A stretch of DNA of 64,000 bases from Azadirachta indica. Taxonomy: Eukaryota > Streptophyta > Magnoliopsida > Sapindales > Meliaceae. The translations under genes and the position numbers were made by a program. A model generated the notes under the pieces. That model was not told the origin of the DNA and made no database searches. It worked only from the letters and a program-made list of their open reading frames with translations. This document shows, one piece after another, positions 36,101 through 48,105 of this stretch. The stretch spans positions 15,577,744-15,641,743 of the forward strand of contig CM040443.1 in the NCBI GenBank assembly GCA_022749755.1, in the 5' to 3' direction. Within the stretch, counting starts at the first letter, position 1. Every line of letters starts with the position of its first letter.

Positions 36101-38747
36101 CTACTCTTAGAATCAGAATCGAGACTAACTTCTTTCTGTAGCAGTGATATGAGATCTTCCAACAAGGCTTTGGGGTGAACTAGATCTCGAAAAAGTTAGA
36201 ACTTCAATGTTTTGATGTATCATATAAAGGCTTAGAGTTAGTATCTTTAATTTTGGGACTGAGGTTTAAAGATAGAAGGTGCAAATTACCAGGAGAAATT
36301 GTTGGAACCAGCAAAGACATGTTTCAATTAAGCCAAATATTTTCTGGCATAAGACGATGAAAATATATGGAAGTTAGGTTTTATTAATGAACAACAAAAG
36401 GAAAGAAGTTAAAATTATAATATGGCAAGAAAATTAAGTTTTATGCTCATTTAGTCAGCATGAACAGTAATCTGAGCATGCTAATTAGCGACTTAAGGAT
36501 TCTATGCTTCGGGGGGATCTGTTAGGGAAAAGGGGCAAGGTTATGGATAGATTTTAAGGATTTAGAAATCAGAAAAAAACAGCAAAACGTCAATTGTAAC
36601 AAAGCAAAGTAATAAGAATTGCACACAGAGAAGTTAGAGAAACAAAAGAATAATAATTGAACAGCATAATAAATTGAGAAAGAAGTAAGCATTCATGTCT
36701 ATAAACAAATAACTCTTGATATTCACATCCATAAGAGCTTCAAATGGCTAAAAGTAGATAATCTTTTCACAGATGGAAAGAAAACAATAAGAGAAAAATA
36801 AAAATGATTCATAAACACATAAAAGACTCATGCCCAAATATAACACACATAAGACTTACCTTCCAGGGGATACAAAGGCAATTAGATTAGAAAAGTACAG
36901 CTGATTTGTTCACAAAGTACAAAAAATGCCGTACCTCAGCATAAGTTTTGAATTAAAAACTAGTTTCATCTTAAATTAATTATGTTCAATAATCAAAATC
37001 ATGAAAGTCTCAAGTTTATTGGAAAAATAAAGCACTCCTAGAAATGGAAAGAAAACGGAAAACTTATATGTTGGCAAATTAAAAATTGCTTAAAATTGTT
37101 AAAAAAATAAAAGAACTAGACTTGTTGCTCAGGCACAGAAAATTTACATTTCAATAAGAGATGAAAAAGAAAGCAAGATATGGGAAGACGAGAAATAAAA
37201 GACACGCAGACCATGACCGCACTACAGCAGAACAGATTCTACAGTTAGTCAAAATCTTAAGGGAAATATGATTGACTATGTTCATTAAGCTTTATATTAA
37301 TAATGTCAAATTGAGGGTGGTGGGAATGGAAATTAAAAATCACATTATTGAACTTATCTGCTGTCCACCCATCTTTTTTCCTCTTTTAATTAGTATAACT
37401 TTCAAAAAAATCATTCATTTCCTAACCCATTACTAATTTCCCTAGTTCTAAACGCATCGACACAGTACAGTTTGTTAGGATTGACATAATATACAATATT
37501 ACAGTCATTGGATCTCAAATCTGATAGTATTTTATTGACAAATTGTTCCCATGACGTGTCATCCAAATAGAACAGAAATTAGGCCTCTTTCCGAGTGATT
37601 TCCTCAACCATCATACTATTGATTTGTTTCCGAATCTTACATTTTGCTACAATAATTAATCTATCCATAGAACATTCTTTCTTCACCTGAATAAAATAAT
37701 TGCTCTTTGATCATATTTAAAAGGGAAAAGGCAGGATCACTTATGTCACTTTTAATAGGAAGGCCAAAAGAATATTCATGTCATTTGAGAGGCTTAAAGC
37801 CAGAGTCAATGTACAAACATAATCACAGCATCTGACCAAATAACTACAAAATTAAAATCTAAAAGAAGGAATGTCTAACCTTTACACGTCTTGACGCAGA
37901 AACTTGTTCCACCTTATGTACAAACTGATCAAATGAGTAGTAAGGCAGTAAATGGGAGTGCCACTCACTGTACAGGCCAATTAAATGCCCCAAATCGCTA
38001 ACCTACAAAATGATATTGAGAACTTTACTATCAAAGCTAGATTATAAAAGGTACAAAGCTACTAGAAACACTATATCGTTTTAAAAACTAAATGATTGAT
38101 AAGAAAAAATCGGAATTAAAAAGATAATAAGCAGTCTTCATCTAATTCCTCCCAAGGTGAAATTTCTTTCATTTGGGGAATTTAATTTAGGAGAATCCGA
38201 TGACTACATAAGCAATATTCAAATCAAACAATGGGGTTTTCATTTGCTTTCTGATAATCTCGTTGTCCACTAAAAATACCTAGGAAACTTTATTGCGGTC
38301 AGATGTTAATTATATGATTATCTAGTATAATCAAGGAGGATGGGAAATTGCTCCTAAAGAAGTTTATTCGCCTACAGCAATTGCAATGACCAAATGCAAA
38401 TTACAGAACAAAAGAGGTCAAAATGGTAAAAGTACCTCGTGACCGCGACCACAATATTTGAAGGAGCGAGGGAAGTGACGAAGGACGAAACCGAAGCCGT
38501 CATTGGAGAGAAGAAGATCGGCGGTAAGCTTGGGCCTGCTTCTTGGCAGCTTCTTGGGCTTTTCTTTAACTCCTACTGCACTTTTCGAAACATTTCCGCC
38601 GCCACCGACGACGCCGCTGCTCTTATTAGAACTGAGATTAGAAGGGGCCGAAGACGAAGAAGATGGGCAGTCACGTGACCAGTGTCCTGGCCGTCCGCAC
38701 TTGAAGCAACCCGTTGGCGCTGCTGCCGCAGATTTCGCGCTCTCCAT
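33150..38747 (-). CDS. TIPIN: TIPIN/Swi3 replication-fork protection protein with CCHC zinc knuckle, five exons
   Basis: Exons are 38747-38436, 38002-37880, 35738-35639, 34953-34838 and 33371-33150. All introns are GT-AG and phases join cleanly (0, 0, 1, 0), giving 290 residues. An N-terminal CCHC knuckle (Cys14, Cys17, His22, Cys27) and a Ser/Gly-rich linker precede the Swi3 domain (about 73-155), which includes 'LTADLLLSNDGFGFVL' and 'YSEWHSHLLPYYSFDQF'. The C-terminal half is predicted helical and polar. Plant members of the family (Arabidopsis At3g02820, about 280 residues from memory) share the knuckle, which animal and yeast homologues lack. The family pairs with Timeless/Tof1 at replication forks to couple helicase and polymerase and relay checkpoint signals in the nucleus. 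Exon 1 is GC-rich relative to everything nearby. The start is the first Met of the frame and immediately precedes the knuckle. Two E2F-type sites lie upstream. Confidence 0.94.
33372..38435 (-). other. Four introns of the TIPIN gene
   Basis: Introns occupy 38435-38003 (433 bp), 37879-35739 (2141 bp), 35638-34954 (685 bp) and 34837-33372 (1466 bp). They are AT-rich, and I recognise no nested gene or transposon protein in them. Open frames at 33724-33945 and 35640-35957 are chance or shadow frames. Confidence 0.85.
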
Positions 38748-38831
38748 CTCTCTCTCTTTCCGTGGCCTTTGCTGTAATCAAATTCTGATCTAATCGGCAA
38801 CTTTTTGGTTTGTGGATTTCTTTATTCGTCT

Positions 38832-38856
38832 TTTGGCGGGAATCAGGCGGCGGGAA
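38832..38856 (+). promoter_or_regulatory. Two E2F-type sites upstream of TIPIN
   Basis: TTTGGCGGGAA at 38832-38842 is a textbook E2F/DP site (consensus TTTSSCGS). A second core GGCGGGAA is at 38849-38856. They lie 85-109 bp upstream of the minus-strand ATG at 38747, in DNA that is otherwise AT-rich. E2F control would confine expression to G1/S, matching a replication-fork protein. They are inside or just upstream of the probable leader; no clear TATA box is visible, which is common for S-phase genes. Confidence 0.7.
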
Positions 38857-39580
38857 CTGTAAATTTCTGAAAAGGCGTATTAATAAATTGTTCCGTCGTT
38901 TTTTTCAGAGGATTATTTTCAGTTATACCCTCATATTTATTATTAATTTCACATATAATCTAAAATGTTGGTATGTAATCGAGAATACCCTCTTAATAAC
39001 AAATTACGGTTAATAAATAAAAAGATAATTGCACAACATCGCTGTTTTTACTTTTTTAACAAAAAACACATTTTAACTATGTAAAACGTCAATTTACCCC
39101 ATAGATTTAAATTTAACATATATATATAATATAAAATATAATAATACTAATAATAATAATTCATTTATTTTATTTACTATTTCAAGTACTAAAAACAGTT
39201 TTAATATATAATACGATTATATTATAGTAGTAATTAATTTTATTTAATTAAATGGTATCAACTATAGAGCTAAGTTTAATATATAACATAACATATATTA
39301 TATAATATAAAAAAATAATAATAACAATAATAATGGACATAATAAGGGGTGGGCCAGGCCGTAAATCATTTTTTTAAATCTCTCCTCACCTCTGTCGAGG
39401 TATTGTTTTGAAACCTGGACACAAGGCAAGCCCAGCAGTACGCTTAATCATTCAGGCTAGCCCTTGGGGCTTTGAATTATTTGCTCTTTTAGTTGTTAAT
39501 TTTATTTAATTTAAATATATAATTAATTTTCTTTTTTTTAAAAGGATACATTATCAAATAACAATTTCACACTTATGGTT
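38857..39580. other. Intergenic DNA upstream of TIPIN
   Basis: AT-rich, with no gene. The segment 39350-39480 is less AT-rich ('gggtgggccaggcc', 'aggctagccct') and resembles a promoter or LTR fragment, but cannot be assigned. Confidence 0.5.
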
Positions 39581-40692
39581 AATTATCAAAAATCTCTCCC
39601 AAAATTTTAAAAAGTATCATTTTGATAGAAATTTCAATCTTATATCACAAACCTTCCCTTAATTATTAATTGACTATACTATTTAATAAAATGACAGTAA
39701 TGCTCTTAACTCAATCTTTTTTATTAAGAAAATAATTGAACTTCACGTGACTTGTTTGATGAAAAACTGGCCAACCTACAAAAAAAGATCCTGAGAAAAG
39801 CATGACGAAGAATAAGATAGATGAGTGAGAGGAGAATTAATTAGGCTTATAAAAGCCACGGAAATGGCTTTTTTGAGGCCACAAAGAAGGTGAAAAACTA
39901 AAGAAATTATGGAAAATCCCCACATAATTAATTACACATTTACCATCTTTTTGACCATCAATATGTTTCATTAATCAATCCATCAACTCATTCGTTTCCA
40001 AATATTCAACATTCCATCAAACTTAATTTTCTTTCAATAAAAAATTAATAAAACACATTTTTCCCAAATAATCAACAATCCAGCAATTGATTTTCTTTCA
40101 ACAAACAAAAAAAAAAAAACAAATTGAAATCATAAAATTTTAACCTAAGTCGCCAAAAAACACCATTACTGACTTCAACGTCAAGCAAAAATCACAACCT
40201 GTCAACTAATTTGTTCTTCGGATTTCTAAATCTTGGTTGTTCCCCTTTCATATGCAAAATAAAGCATAAAAAGCAAACAAAAAATTGCAATGCATCTTCA
40301 TCGATTGGTCTATATGTATAGTGCTTTGATGTTGTGGCGTGAAAATCTCCCTCCAATCCTCAATCTCATCTTCCATGTCCATTGATGTAGAAGAGTAGAA
40401 GTTAGATTTTGTAGAAATGGATAGCATTTGTACAATTTAGGATTGAAATGACTATCTCACTCTTTTCCATCATTGTCATTTGCCAAGTGAAAATGGGTAA
40501 AGCACGCTCTCATATTTTCAAAAAAAAAAAAGCCATAAGAGAATCACCATATGCTTTTACCAATTTATTCCCGAAGCTAATAATCAATTGATAGTCAACT
40601 GTAATATCAGGGAGATTTGTCATACAATACTAAAACTTTTTATTAAAATGATACTTTCTGAAACTCAGGTGAGGTTTTTGATAATATCCCTT
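39581..40692. mobile_element. Nonautonomous DNA transposon with about 100-bp terminal inverted repeats
   Basis: The left end from 39582 ('attatcaaaaatctct', then 'aaagtatcatttt', then 'attgactat') matches the reverse complement of the right end near 40580-40685 ('attatcaaaaacctca', 'gaaagtatcatttt', 'gttgactat'). That is roughly 100 bp with moderate divergence. The 1.1 kb interior has no protein-like frame. Long terminal repeats suggest a MULE derivative. A target duplication could not be fixed because the flanks are themselves 'ttatc'-rich. Confidence 0.6.
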
Positions 40693-41284
40693 TTAATATA
40701 TTATCAACTGCACTCATAAAGTTATTTTTATCTTTATTAATTGCAATAAAGACAAACACGTCATTTCACTATTTTTCGTTATCTTTAACGATGAGTTGCT
40801 ATTGATATGAACATTGTCGACAACTTATTAATATTTAGGTTTTATATAAAAATTATCAATAAATAAAGGGTAAAGATGAAATAATTTTTTTAAAACAATA
40901 ATAAATAAATAGGTATACTAATATTTTTATCCCTGTACCTTTGTAAACTAACAAATTATGATATAATTTTTCTGATTCTAATAATTTAGTCCTTGTCCTT
41001 TGTTAAGTGAACTAACTTTTTACAAAGTATTATGGATTAGACTATTAAACAGGAAAAGAAATTACAAGTTTTTAAAGTTTAACCTATTAGATTTATTAGT
41101 GCTGATGCTTTAAAAAATGCTTGTTAAAGTCTTCATTTATTGTAAAATAATAATCATACCTTTATTTAATGATAGTCAAATAAAAAATATTTCTAAAATT
41201 CTAATTAAAATTAAATATAATATAATGATAAGTATTTATTTTATAACAAATTGACAATACAATATTTATTATTTTTAGAATAAG

Positions 41285-41800
41285 TTTAAACAAAGTAAAG
41301 AAATGATTCTTTATAATGTTACTAAAAGTTTTGAGGAAGTGTAGGGATTTGGTTAAAGTTGAAAGTGATTTGATGAAATGCTTGAGAGGGGGGTTAAGTC
41401 TCATAATGTGACATTTTTTTCCTTTGATTAGTTGTGTGCTAGAACGTGTAATTTGAAGTCTATTAAGTGATTTGAGAAGATGCCTGCTGTTGGTTGTGAT
41501 CCTAATACAGTTACTTACTCATCTATGATTTATGTGTGTTGACAGGCTGAAAATATAACTATGGCTTTGATTTTATATGATTTAGATAGAAATGAGAAAT
41601 TCCATAATGGTTCGACGACTCTTTTACTTAGATTAAATTGTATGGAATGCCTAGAAATTTTAACGGGTGCTTGAATGTCTATGAAGAAATGAAGGCTTTA
41701 GGGTGTTAGCCCAAATGTGATCATATCTGTTATTTGTTGGATGTAATGTAAAAAGCCAAGACAATTACTCAGACAAAGGCTTAGCTAATGTTTCTGATTC
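41285..41800 (+). pseudogene. P-class PPR pseudogene (SVR7/At4g16390-like)
   Basis: Plus-strand translation, with several stops and frameshifts, follows the PPR array of the chloroplast SVR7/P67 type: 'YNVTKSFEE', 'FDEMLERGVKSHNVTF', 'CARTCNLKSI', 'FEKMPAVGCDPNTVTYSSMI', 'ENITMALILYD' and 'GVSPNVI'. It covers about five repeats with no intron signals and no ends, which suits a processed or transduced fragment. The functional parent should exist elsewhere in the genome. Confidence 0.75.
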
Positions 41801-43369
41801 ACATATGCAAGAACTAAATGCTCCTTTTCATGACACTGGAGACAAAGTTGGTTGATTTTTTAACATAGAAACTGCACCTAGGGGTGGCAATTTAGGTCAA
41901 TGTCTTGTATTTATATCCTATAAAATAAAAACATAATATATTTTAAGTTAACTTGACTTCAACCCATTTAATAATTGTATTCATAGTTGAAACACTAAAA
42001 TGTGAAAAATATAAAATAAATATATTGGATTATAAGTAAGGTAGTATAAAATAATTATTTAAATAGTTAATCGTGTTATAAATGAGTTCAGGTTTCAAAA
42101 CTTCTAAACTTAAATCTAACCCAATTATCAATCGTATTACATCATTATACTTATTTATTAATCGTGTTATTTGTAGTTAATTCAAATCAGCTAACTTTGT
42201 ATCTTGCTTGTATCGGGTTAATGGGTTATGCCAAAAATTGCCACTCTTAATTGCAGCCAAGTCATGGTTAGAGTTTAAACGCTCACCTGAGCCATTTGCT
42301 GCCATGGTGCTTGAATAAATAAGCGTCTATCATTTCAAAATTAACTCTTTGAAACAACACGTGTGCTTAGCAAATGATTGTGTTCACTATCAAAAACTTT
42401 TCTTTTTCTTATATTCTTGGCATCATTTCTCTTGATGGTGGAAAAACTTTTGTGCTAATAGACAACGACTTTTGTTTATATTTTGAACTTTTTTAAAGCT
42501 AATGAAACCGTGCAAAAATTTTACAAATTCCTCTTTCCTACTAGGATTGTCATATTTGTGGAGTTTAGTGATAAAAGTAATTGAGGAATAAAAAATATAC
42601 AACAACTTTTGACTTAAATGATAACATATAAAATCAACAAGAAGTTGACTTTTAAAATATATTTTATTTTTCTCTACAATCCATAGTGCAATGAACATTG
42701 ACAAACATTTAACTTGGTACAGATGAAAAAAACTATATTGTAAAACATATTATTATGAACCCATATAAATTAATGGGATGTCTTAAGTTTTACTACCTCA
42801 TTTATTAGCAATCTTTACATATAACTTGAAATGTTAAAATATCATTAATACGACTCTATTTTTTAGCAACTCATTGACAAAGTTAACGATATTTGATAAA
42901 ATTACATTATTACTCTTACTATAGTTGTCTAGATGTGTGCAAAGACACAAATAACCTTATATTGTATGAATAGTGCATGTAAAAAGACAAAACTAGCCCT
43001 ATACATACATAGTGTACACAATGAACAACTTACGAATTAAAAAAAACGAGATATTATAATATTATTAGATTATTATATGTTACTATTGTATTTTTGTGGA
43101 TACTTGTGAGTGTGAGAAATTAATTATAATTTTTTTTCTTGTTTTCTTTTCTCGTAAACAAAGAAGATTATTTTTCCATCCTCTCAAAATAGCCGTGATT
43201 CTTTTTGGGCTTCGTTCAACAATAAATCCTATTCCAACAAAAAAAAAAAGCGAAGATAAAAGTGATTTTTCCATCACAACTCGTATCCTATCATGTAATT
43301 ATTGTACTAGTTAATTATCTAAAATCAAATTAAGGTTTACCTATTTCAATCCGAACAAAGGCGGATAAT
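41801..43369. other. AT-rich intergenic DNA
   Basis: No gene seen. The frames at 42423-42704 and 43083-43314 are not protein-like. Text near 41880-42240 ('aggggtggcaattt' ... 'gggttatgccaaaaattgccac') has short inverted ends and may be a decayed transposon of about 360 bp. Confidence 0.45.
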
Positions 43370-43690
43370 AAAATATCAAACCAAAGAACCATAATACAAA
43401 ATTCATGTAAATAAAATCAAATATAGCCAATAGCGTACAAAATTTGGATAGAATGAAATAAAATTTGAATAAAAAGAATCAAATTTAGACAACAAAAAAT
43501 ATAACCTTGATAAATAAAAAAAATCCAAGTAGTAACTATCAAAATCCAAGCAACAAAATAGAAAATCTCAGATAGAATAAATTAAAGCAATAAAAAGTCA
43601 AACTCAAGCAACAAAATATATAACTCAAGTAGAAAAAATCAAATTCAAGCAACAAATATCATAACCTAGCAATAGAAAGTAAAAATTTGT
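43370..43690. repeat. Degenerate tandem repeat, 20-21 bp period, about 15 units
   Basis: Units resembling 'atcaagcaacaaaatataa' follow one another across the interval. Clear members start near 43481, 43521, 43541, 43601, 43621 and 43641, all at multiples of about 20 bp. The array is A-rich and noncoding. Confidence 0.7.
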
Positions 43691-45092
43691 TCTCCATTAA
43701 AGCACATGAAAAAACATGAATATGGTTTCTTAATGTGGTGGCCTCTCAGTGGACCCAGAACCGTTGTGTGAATCATGCCCGCCGCCTCGCCGTAACTCTA
43801 TTCACAGGCCAGCCTTGCCTTGCCACCACTCTAGGAAGCAAATGTTTGGAAATTGAAGAATTGAGAAAAAAAAAAAAAAAAAAAAAACGCACAAAGCAAG
43901 TGGGCAAGAGAGACAGAAAAAAATAAAAATAAAAGAAATTTATTTTTTTTATAAAATAAAGTAGTACAATTACAAATTTAACCTTAATTTTTTTGTTTTA
44001 CGAATGCTTCTTGAATTACTTTTTTACCCCTGAGGACATTAACTTTAACAAGAAGTTGCGGGCAAATGGGATCTTGTTGATGATTTATCAACATTTTAGA
44101 TTATATGTGAAAATTGTTAATAAATGAGGGCGCAAAGCTAAAGATATTCCTAAATTAATGTTAATTAGCAATCTAATTATGTATTTTTCTTTCTTTATAA
44201 TTTATGAACTAATTAACAAAATGTATAATGGTTGACACGTTTATTTGGCTTCAACATGAAACAATTAAAAGCATTAGTTGTTTTGAAATTCCCATAAGAA
44301 TGTTGGAGTTCTCCCTTTAAATAGAAGGGAAAAAGAGTTCATGACCTTGATAATGCCAATCGAAAGTATCACTGCTAAGTTCCAAGCTTGAGTTAGGGAA
44401 GGAAAAACTAAAGATTGTTATCACAGTACAATAGGTGCAGTTACTATTGAGAAATTCAGAGAAGTTACAATTTGTAAAAGTTTGTCCTATTAAAGAAGAG
44501 AATCTTCATTATTTCAGAGATTCCCAATTTTTGATAAGCTTTTCCTTCTTATTAGTTTTTTTGCTTCACAATTTTACCATCAAAATACTGTATAGTTGAC
44601 AATGTAATAAACTATAAACTATTAACTCTAAATTGCAATCAAATGAAAATAATGCAAAGAATTTGTATCTCTTTCTAAAACCAAACTGAATAGAAATTTA
44701 TAGTTTAGAAGAAGAATTTCATAACATTGCAAAAAAATTAATAAAAAGTATTGTTGTTAATATTTATTATTTCATTGGTAGCCACATCCTCACCAATGAT
44801 TTGTCTAAAATGTTGTATATAAGAAATATTTATAGTGCCTCATCCATTTGCACAAGAGTGATAGAACCTATGCTAATTGATCACTATGGGTGAATATGAT
44901 GGGCAAGCAATAAGAATAACTCCATACGATTATTTGCCATTAATAAATTTTAAGTAATACATAAGTTGGAAAAAGAAAATATTATACCTCTATAAAATGT
45001 AATATTTAGAAACCAATAGTGATCACTTTACAACAAACTATAGGCATTGGCTTTGACTTGAGATGAAAGAAGTTAAGATATTGGTGTAGTGA
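43691..45092. other. Intergenic DNA with a 23-bp poly(A) run
   Basis: A GC-richer patch (43735-43850) precedes a poly(A) run at about 43866-43887 and A-rich DNA. A retroposed fragment is possible, but the 63-residue frame there (43735-43926) matches no family I know. The rest is AT-rich with no gene. Confidence 0.45.
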
Positions 45093-45405
45093 GACTACTA
45101 GAAAAAAGGGCTATGTTGACTCAAATCATGTGCCAAGTACACTTTTTTTTTTATTTTTTATTTTCGTGTTAGTGTAGGTTACCTCAAGAATAGGTGATAC
45201 ATTTTAAGTGTCACAACATATGACTCTTGATTATGTGTCAAAACATATTGATACCATATATATCAAGAACCATGGTTCGAATACGCACTTCTTGACTTTT
45301 CTTCGTCAAAGACCTATTAATTTTTTATGTTGATGAATTCTAATGCATGTATTTGTGTCATGATGACTTTGGATTAATTGGTACTTTTAGACATTTATTT
45401 ATCAT
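45093..45405 (+). mobile_element. CACTA-type left-end remnant 1
   Basis: The sequence 'actactagaaaaaaggg' at 45094-45110 matches the canonical plant CACTA terminus (CACTACTAGAAAAA) apart from its first base. It is followed by paired short motifs ('gtgtcaca', 'aataggtgata', 'tgtgtcaaaacat') typical of subterminal repeats. No right end was found. Confidence 0.5.
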
Positions 45406-45970
45406 AACTACTAGAAAATAATTAAAAGAGCACACTAAATAAAAGACGGTTTTCATTTTTTAAGACGGTTTATTCAAAAATTGTCTTTAATTCTAAAAAA
45501 TAAGAACGGTTTTTGTAAACCGTTTTCTAAAATATATATTTCAAAAACTGTTTTAATGAAACTGACTTTAATTTTAAAAAATAAAAATGATTTTTGTAAA
45601 CTGTCTTCTAAAATATATGTTTAGAGAACAATTTTAATAAAATCGACTTTAATTCTAAAAAATAAAAACGATTTTTGTAAACTATCTTCAAAAATATGCG
45701 TTTAGAAAAGTTTTAATAAACTTATTTTTATTTTAAAAAAATATAAAAACAATTTTTAAATCGTTTTCTTTTTTCACATATTTAAATGACAGTTTTAATA
45801 AAATTATTCTTGATTTTTAAAATAAAAAATAATTTTCAAATCGTTTTCTAAAATACATATTTAGAAGACTTATAATAAAATATACTTTATTTAAATAATA
45901 AAAAATTATTTTAAATATTCTTTTTTTTAGAGAATTATTTTAATTTAATTGATTTCTATTTAAAAATTTA
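45406..45970 (+). mobile_element. CACTA-type left-end remnant 2 with 80-bp subterminal array
   Basis: A second terminus, 'aactactagaaaat' at 45406-45419, leads into an array with an 80-bp period. The 'aaaaataaaaacgatttttgtaaa'-type core, shown here as 'ataaaaacg' plus 'atttttgtaaa', is centred near 45505, 45586, 45665, 45745, 45825 and 45905. The first copy carries a nearly perfect palindrome (acggttt...aaaccgt). Copies decay steadily away from the terminus. Such arrays are CACTA transposase-binding regions. Confidence 0.65.
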
Positions 45971-47970
45971 AAAAAATCTTGTCTTCATTTACTATACCAA
46001 GTGAGATTGGATTTTTTTTAATACTAATTCAGTCAAAAACTTTTTGATCAGTAAATATATAAAAATTAAAAAAATTACTTATTTAATTTTAATAAATGTA
46101 ATTAAAGATGTTGGTGTTTGAATTAAAAATATCAAACAAAATATAGGTAGAGTATATATATACATATTTACATAAATCTAATAAATAGTAATTAAGGGAT
46201 ACTGTTCATGTATTGGGCCGGTCTTTAAACAGTGACCTTATTTTTATTTTTAATCTACTAATTTGCTTAATAGTATAATAGTAGACTTTGAATAATAAAT
46301 GCACACACACACAAATATATATATATATATAATTTCAATTTTACATTAAAAAAATTTAAATTTATTTTATAATCATAAAATCTCTAAATTATATATATAT
46401 ATATATATATTAATTATTAAACACACATTCTTTTCGTTAATTTTTCGTTAAAATTAATTACTGACTCAATATTGATTATTTTAATAACAAAAATACCTTT
46501 AACTTTTATTTAACTAATATAATGACATAAATACTCTTTTTTAATAATTTTTAATTAATTTTTTATATAAATAAATTAATTACATGAAAATAATTTAATT
46601 TCAATTAATAAAATAAAAGTTTAATTTATTTTTCTTCTTTTTACTTTTTATTTTAAAATTTTCATTTTTCTTATTTGATTTTTAAATTTAAAACACTTTC
46701 TACTTTTTTATTCAAATTTCTTTGAATTTTTACCCTAATCTATAATTAAAACAGCAATAATATATTAACAAATAATAATCATAAATTCACTACATGTAAA
46801 AAAATAGTCAAACAAAATAAAAATAATTAAAAATGATGGTATTTGTTGAAAAAAATAAAATATATGTTGAAAATTTTAGACAAAAAAATATCATTATTTT
46901 TAATTATTTTTATATTATTTGACTATTTTTCTTGTCACTTGATGAACTTCAATTATCAATTAGAGAAAAAATAAAAAATAAAAAAGATAAATACTTCAAA
47001 ACTAAAAATAAAAAATTAAAATATGTTGCATAAATTACGAACACAAGTGCATGTATCGCAAACAAGTAATATAGTGGTAAGAAAGTGTTGGTCCTACAAG
47101 AAAAGTTAATTTGTTAATTATCGAAGATAATTAAGTAATAAATTTATCTGAAAAAATTGAATTAATTTAATTGAGAAAAATTAAAACAAAATAAAGTAAA
47201 ATAAACTATTGAGCAATTTAATTAAAACAAACACAGCTGATGGAAAGATTTAGGGCTAATGATTTCATTATATTTATTCACATCCAATTCTCTAGATAAT
47301 GTTATTCTGATTTAATACCTGTGTTATTAGTTAATTATCCTAAATTATTCGATAGTCTTTCTCGAGATCAGTCGAATCTACTTTACACTTAAATAATTTA
47401 CTATATCTCTATGTGAATTAAATTAAATGAAAGTACTTTATATTCAGTGATAATTTTTAACTAAATACGTAAATCATATTAGTACATATCTGTCTAACAT
47501 GTAATTTATGGTATTCATTACATGGTTTAGATAATAATCACTTTTCAGTTCATATTAATACACAAATAATTCAAATACTAACTAAATATTAAAACGCATT
47601 AATCATCATAATGAATACGCAACACTAAATATTAAATCAAAACAAATAACACAATTACACAAATTGAATGTTTCAAATAGATTAGATCATTGTCTTAGAA
47701 AACAAATTTAACTACACATCAGATAAAGTTCAAAATCCACAATAAAAAATTTAACAGTCGACAACATAAAAAACAATAACTTCACTATTGTTCAGTTCAA
47801 AACAAAGGTTTAAAGACAAGAGAAAGAGATAAAACTAGATTAGGAGAGCCTTGATTTTCAAAACCTTGAACTTGATGGGCAAAAATTCTTCCAATCTCTT
47901 CTCTCTCTCCATCTCTTAGTTCTCTCCAAAAACTTGAACTTGATGCCTAAGAGCAGGATGAATGGTGCAA
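45971..47970. other. AT-rich DNA, probably element-derived noncoding sequence
   Basis: No gene. Contents: a module (D) at about 46203-46310 repeated at 51918-51995; AT microsatellites near 46316-46332 and 46392-46410; and, from about 47040, noncoding text of the kind 'acaagtgcatgtatcgc ... ttggtcctacaag' that accompanies some plant retroelements. The latter runs up to the R module at 47971. Confidence 0.45.
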
Positions 47971-48105
47971 TGGCCAATTCTCGTGATCTGTAAAAAATAT
48001 AATCAAAATACATTAAATATTAATGTAAGCAGAGGATTAAACAAACAAATCAAATTAAAGAGTAACTGATAAGTGTGTGTTTTTACACACTTATTAAATA
48101 CCCTT
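47971..48105 (+). repeat. R module copy 0 (partial)
   Basis: 'tggccaattctcgtgatctg', 'aaaaaatataa', 'cattaaatattaatgt', 'gcagaggattaaacaaacaa' and 'attaaagagtaa' follow in the same order and spacing as in the R modules at 50.8-51.7 and 55.9-57.2 kb. This copy lies downstream of the minus-strand transposon-protein pseudogene. Confidence 0.7.

Noticed and set aside
38439..38793. Plus-strand frames of 79 and 96 residues over TIPIN exon 1
   Set aside because: Antisense shadows created by the GC-rich exon; the minus strand has the zinc knuckle and Swi3 domain with correct splice sites.
45406..45970. CRISPR array (regular 80-bp spacing)
   Set aside because: Repeats are tandem and diverged without spacers, the DNA is eukaryotic, and a CACTA terminus lies at the edge.
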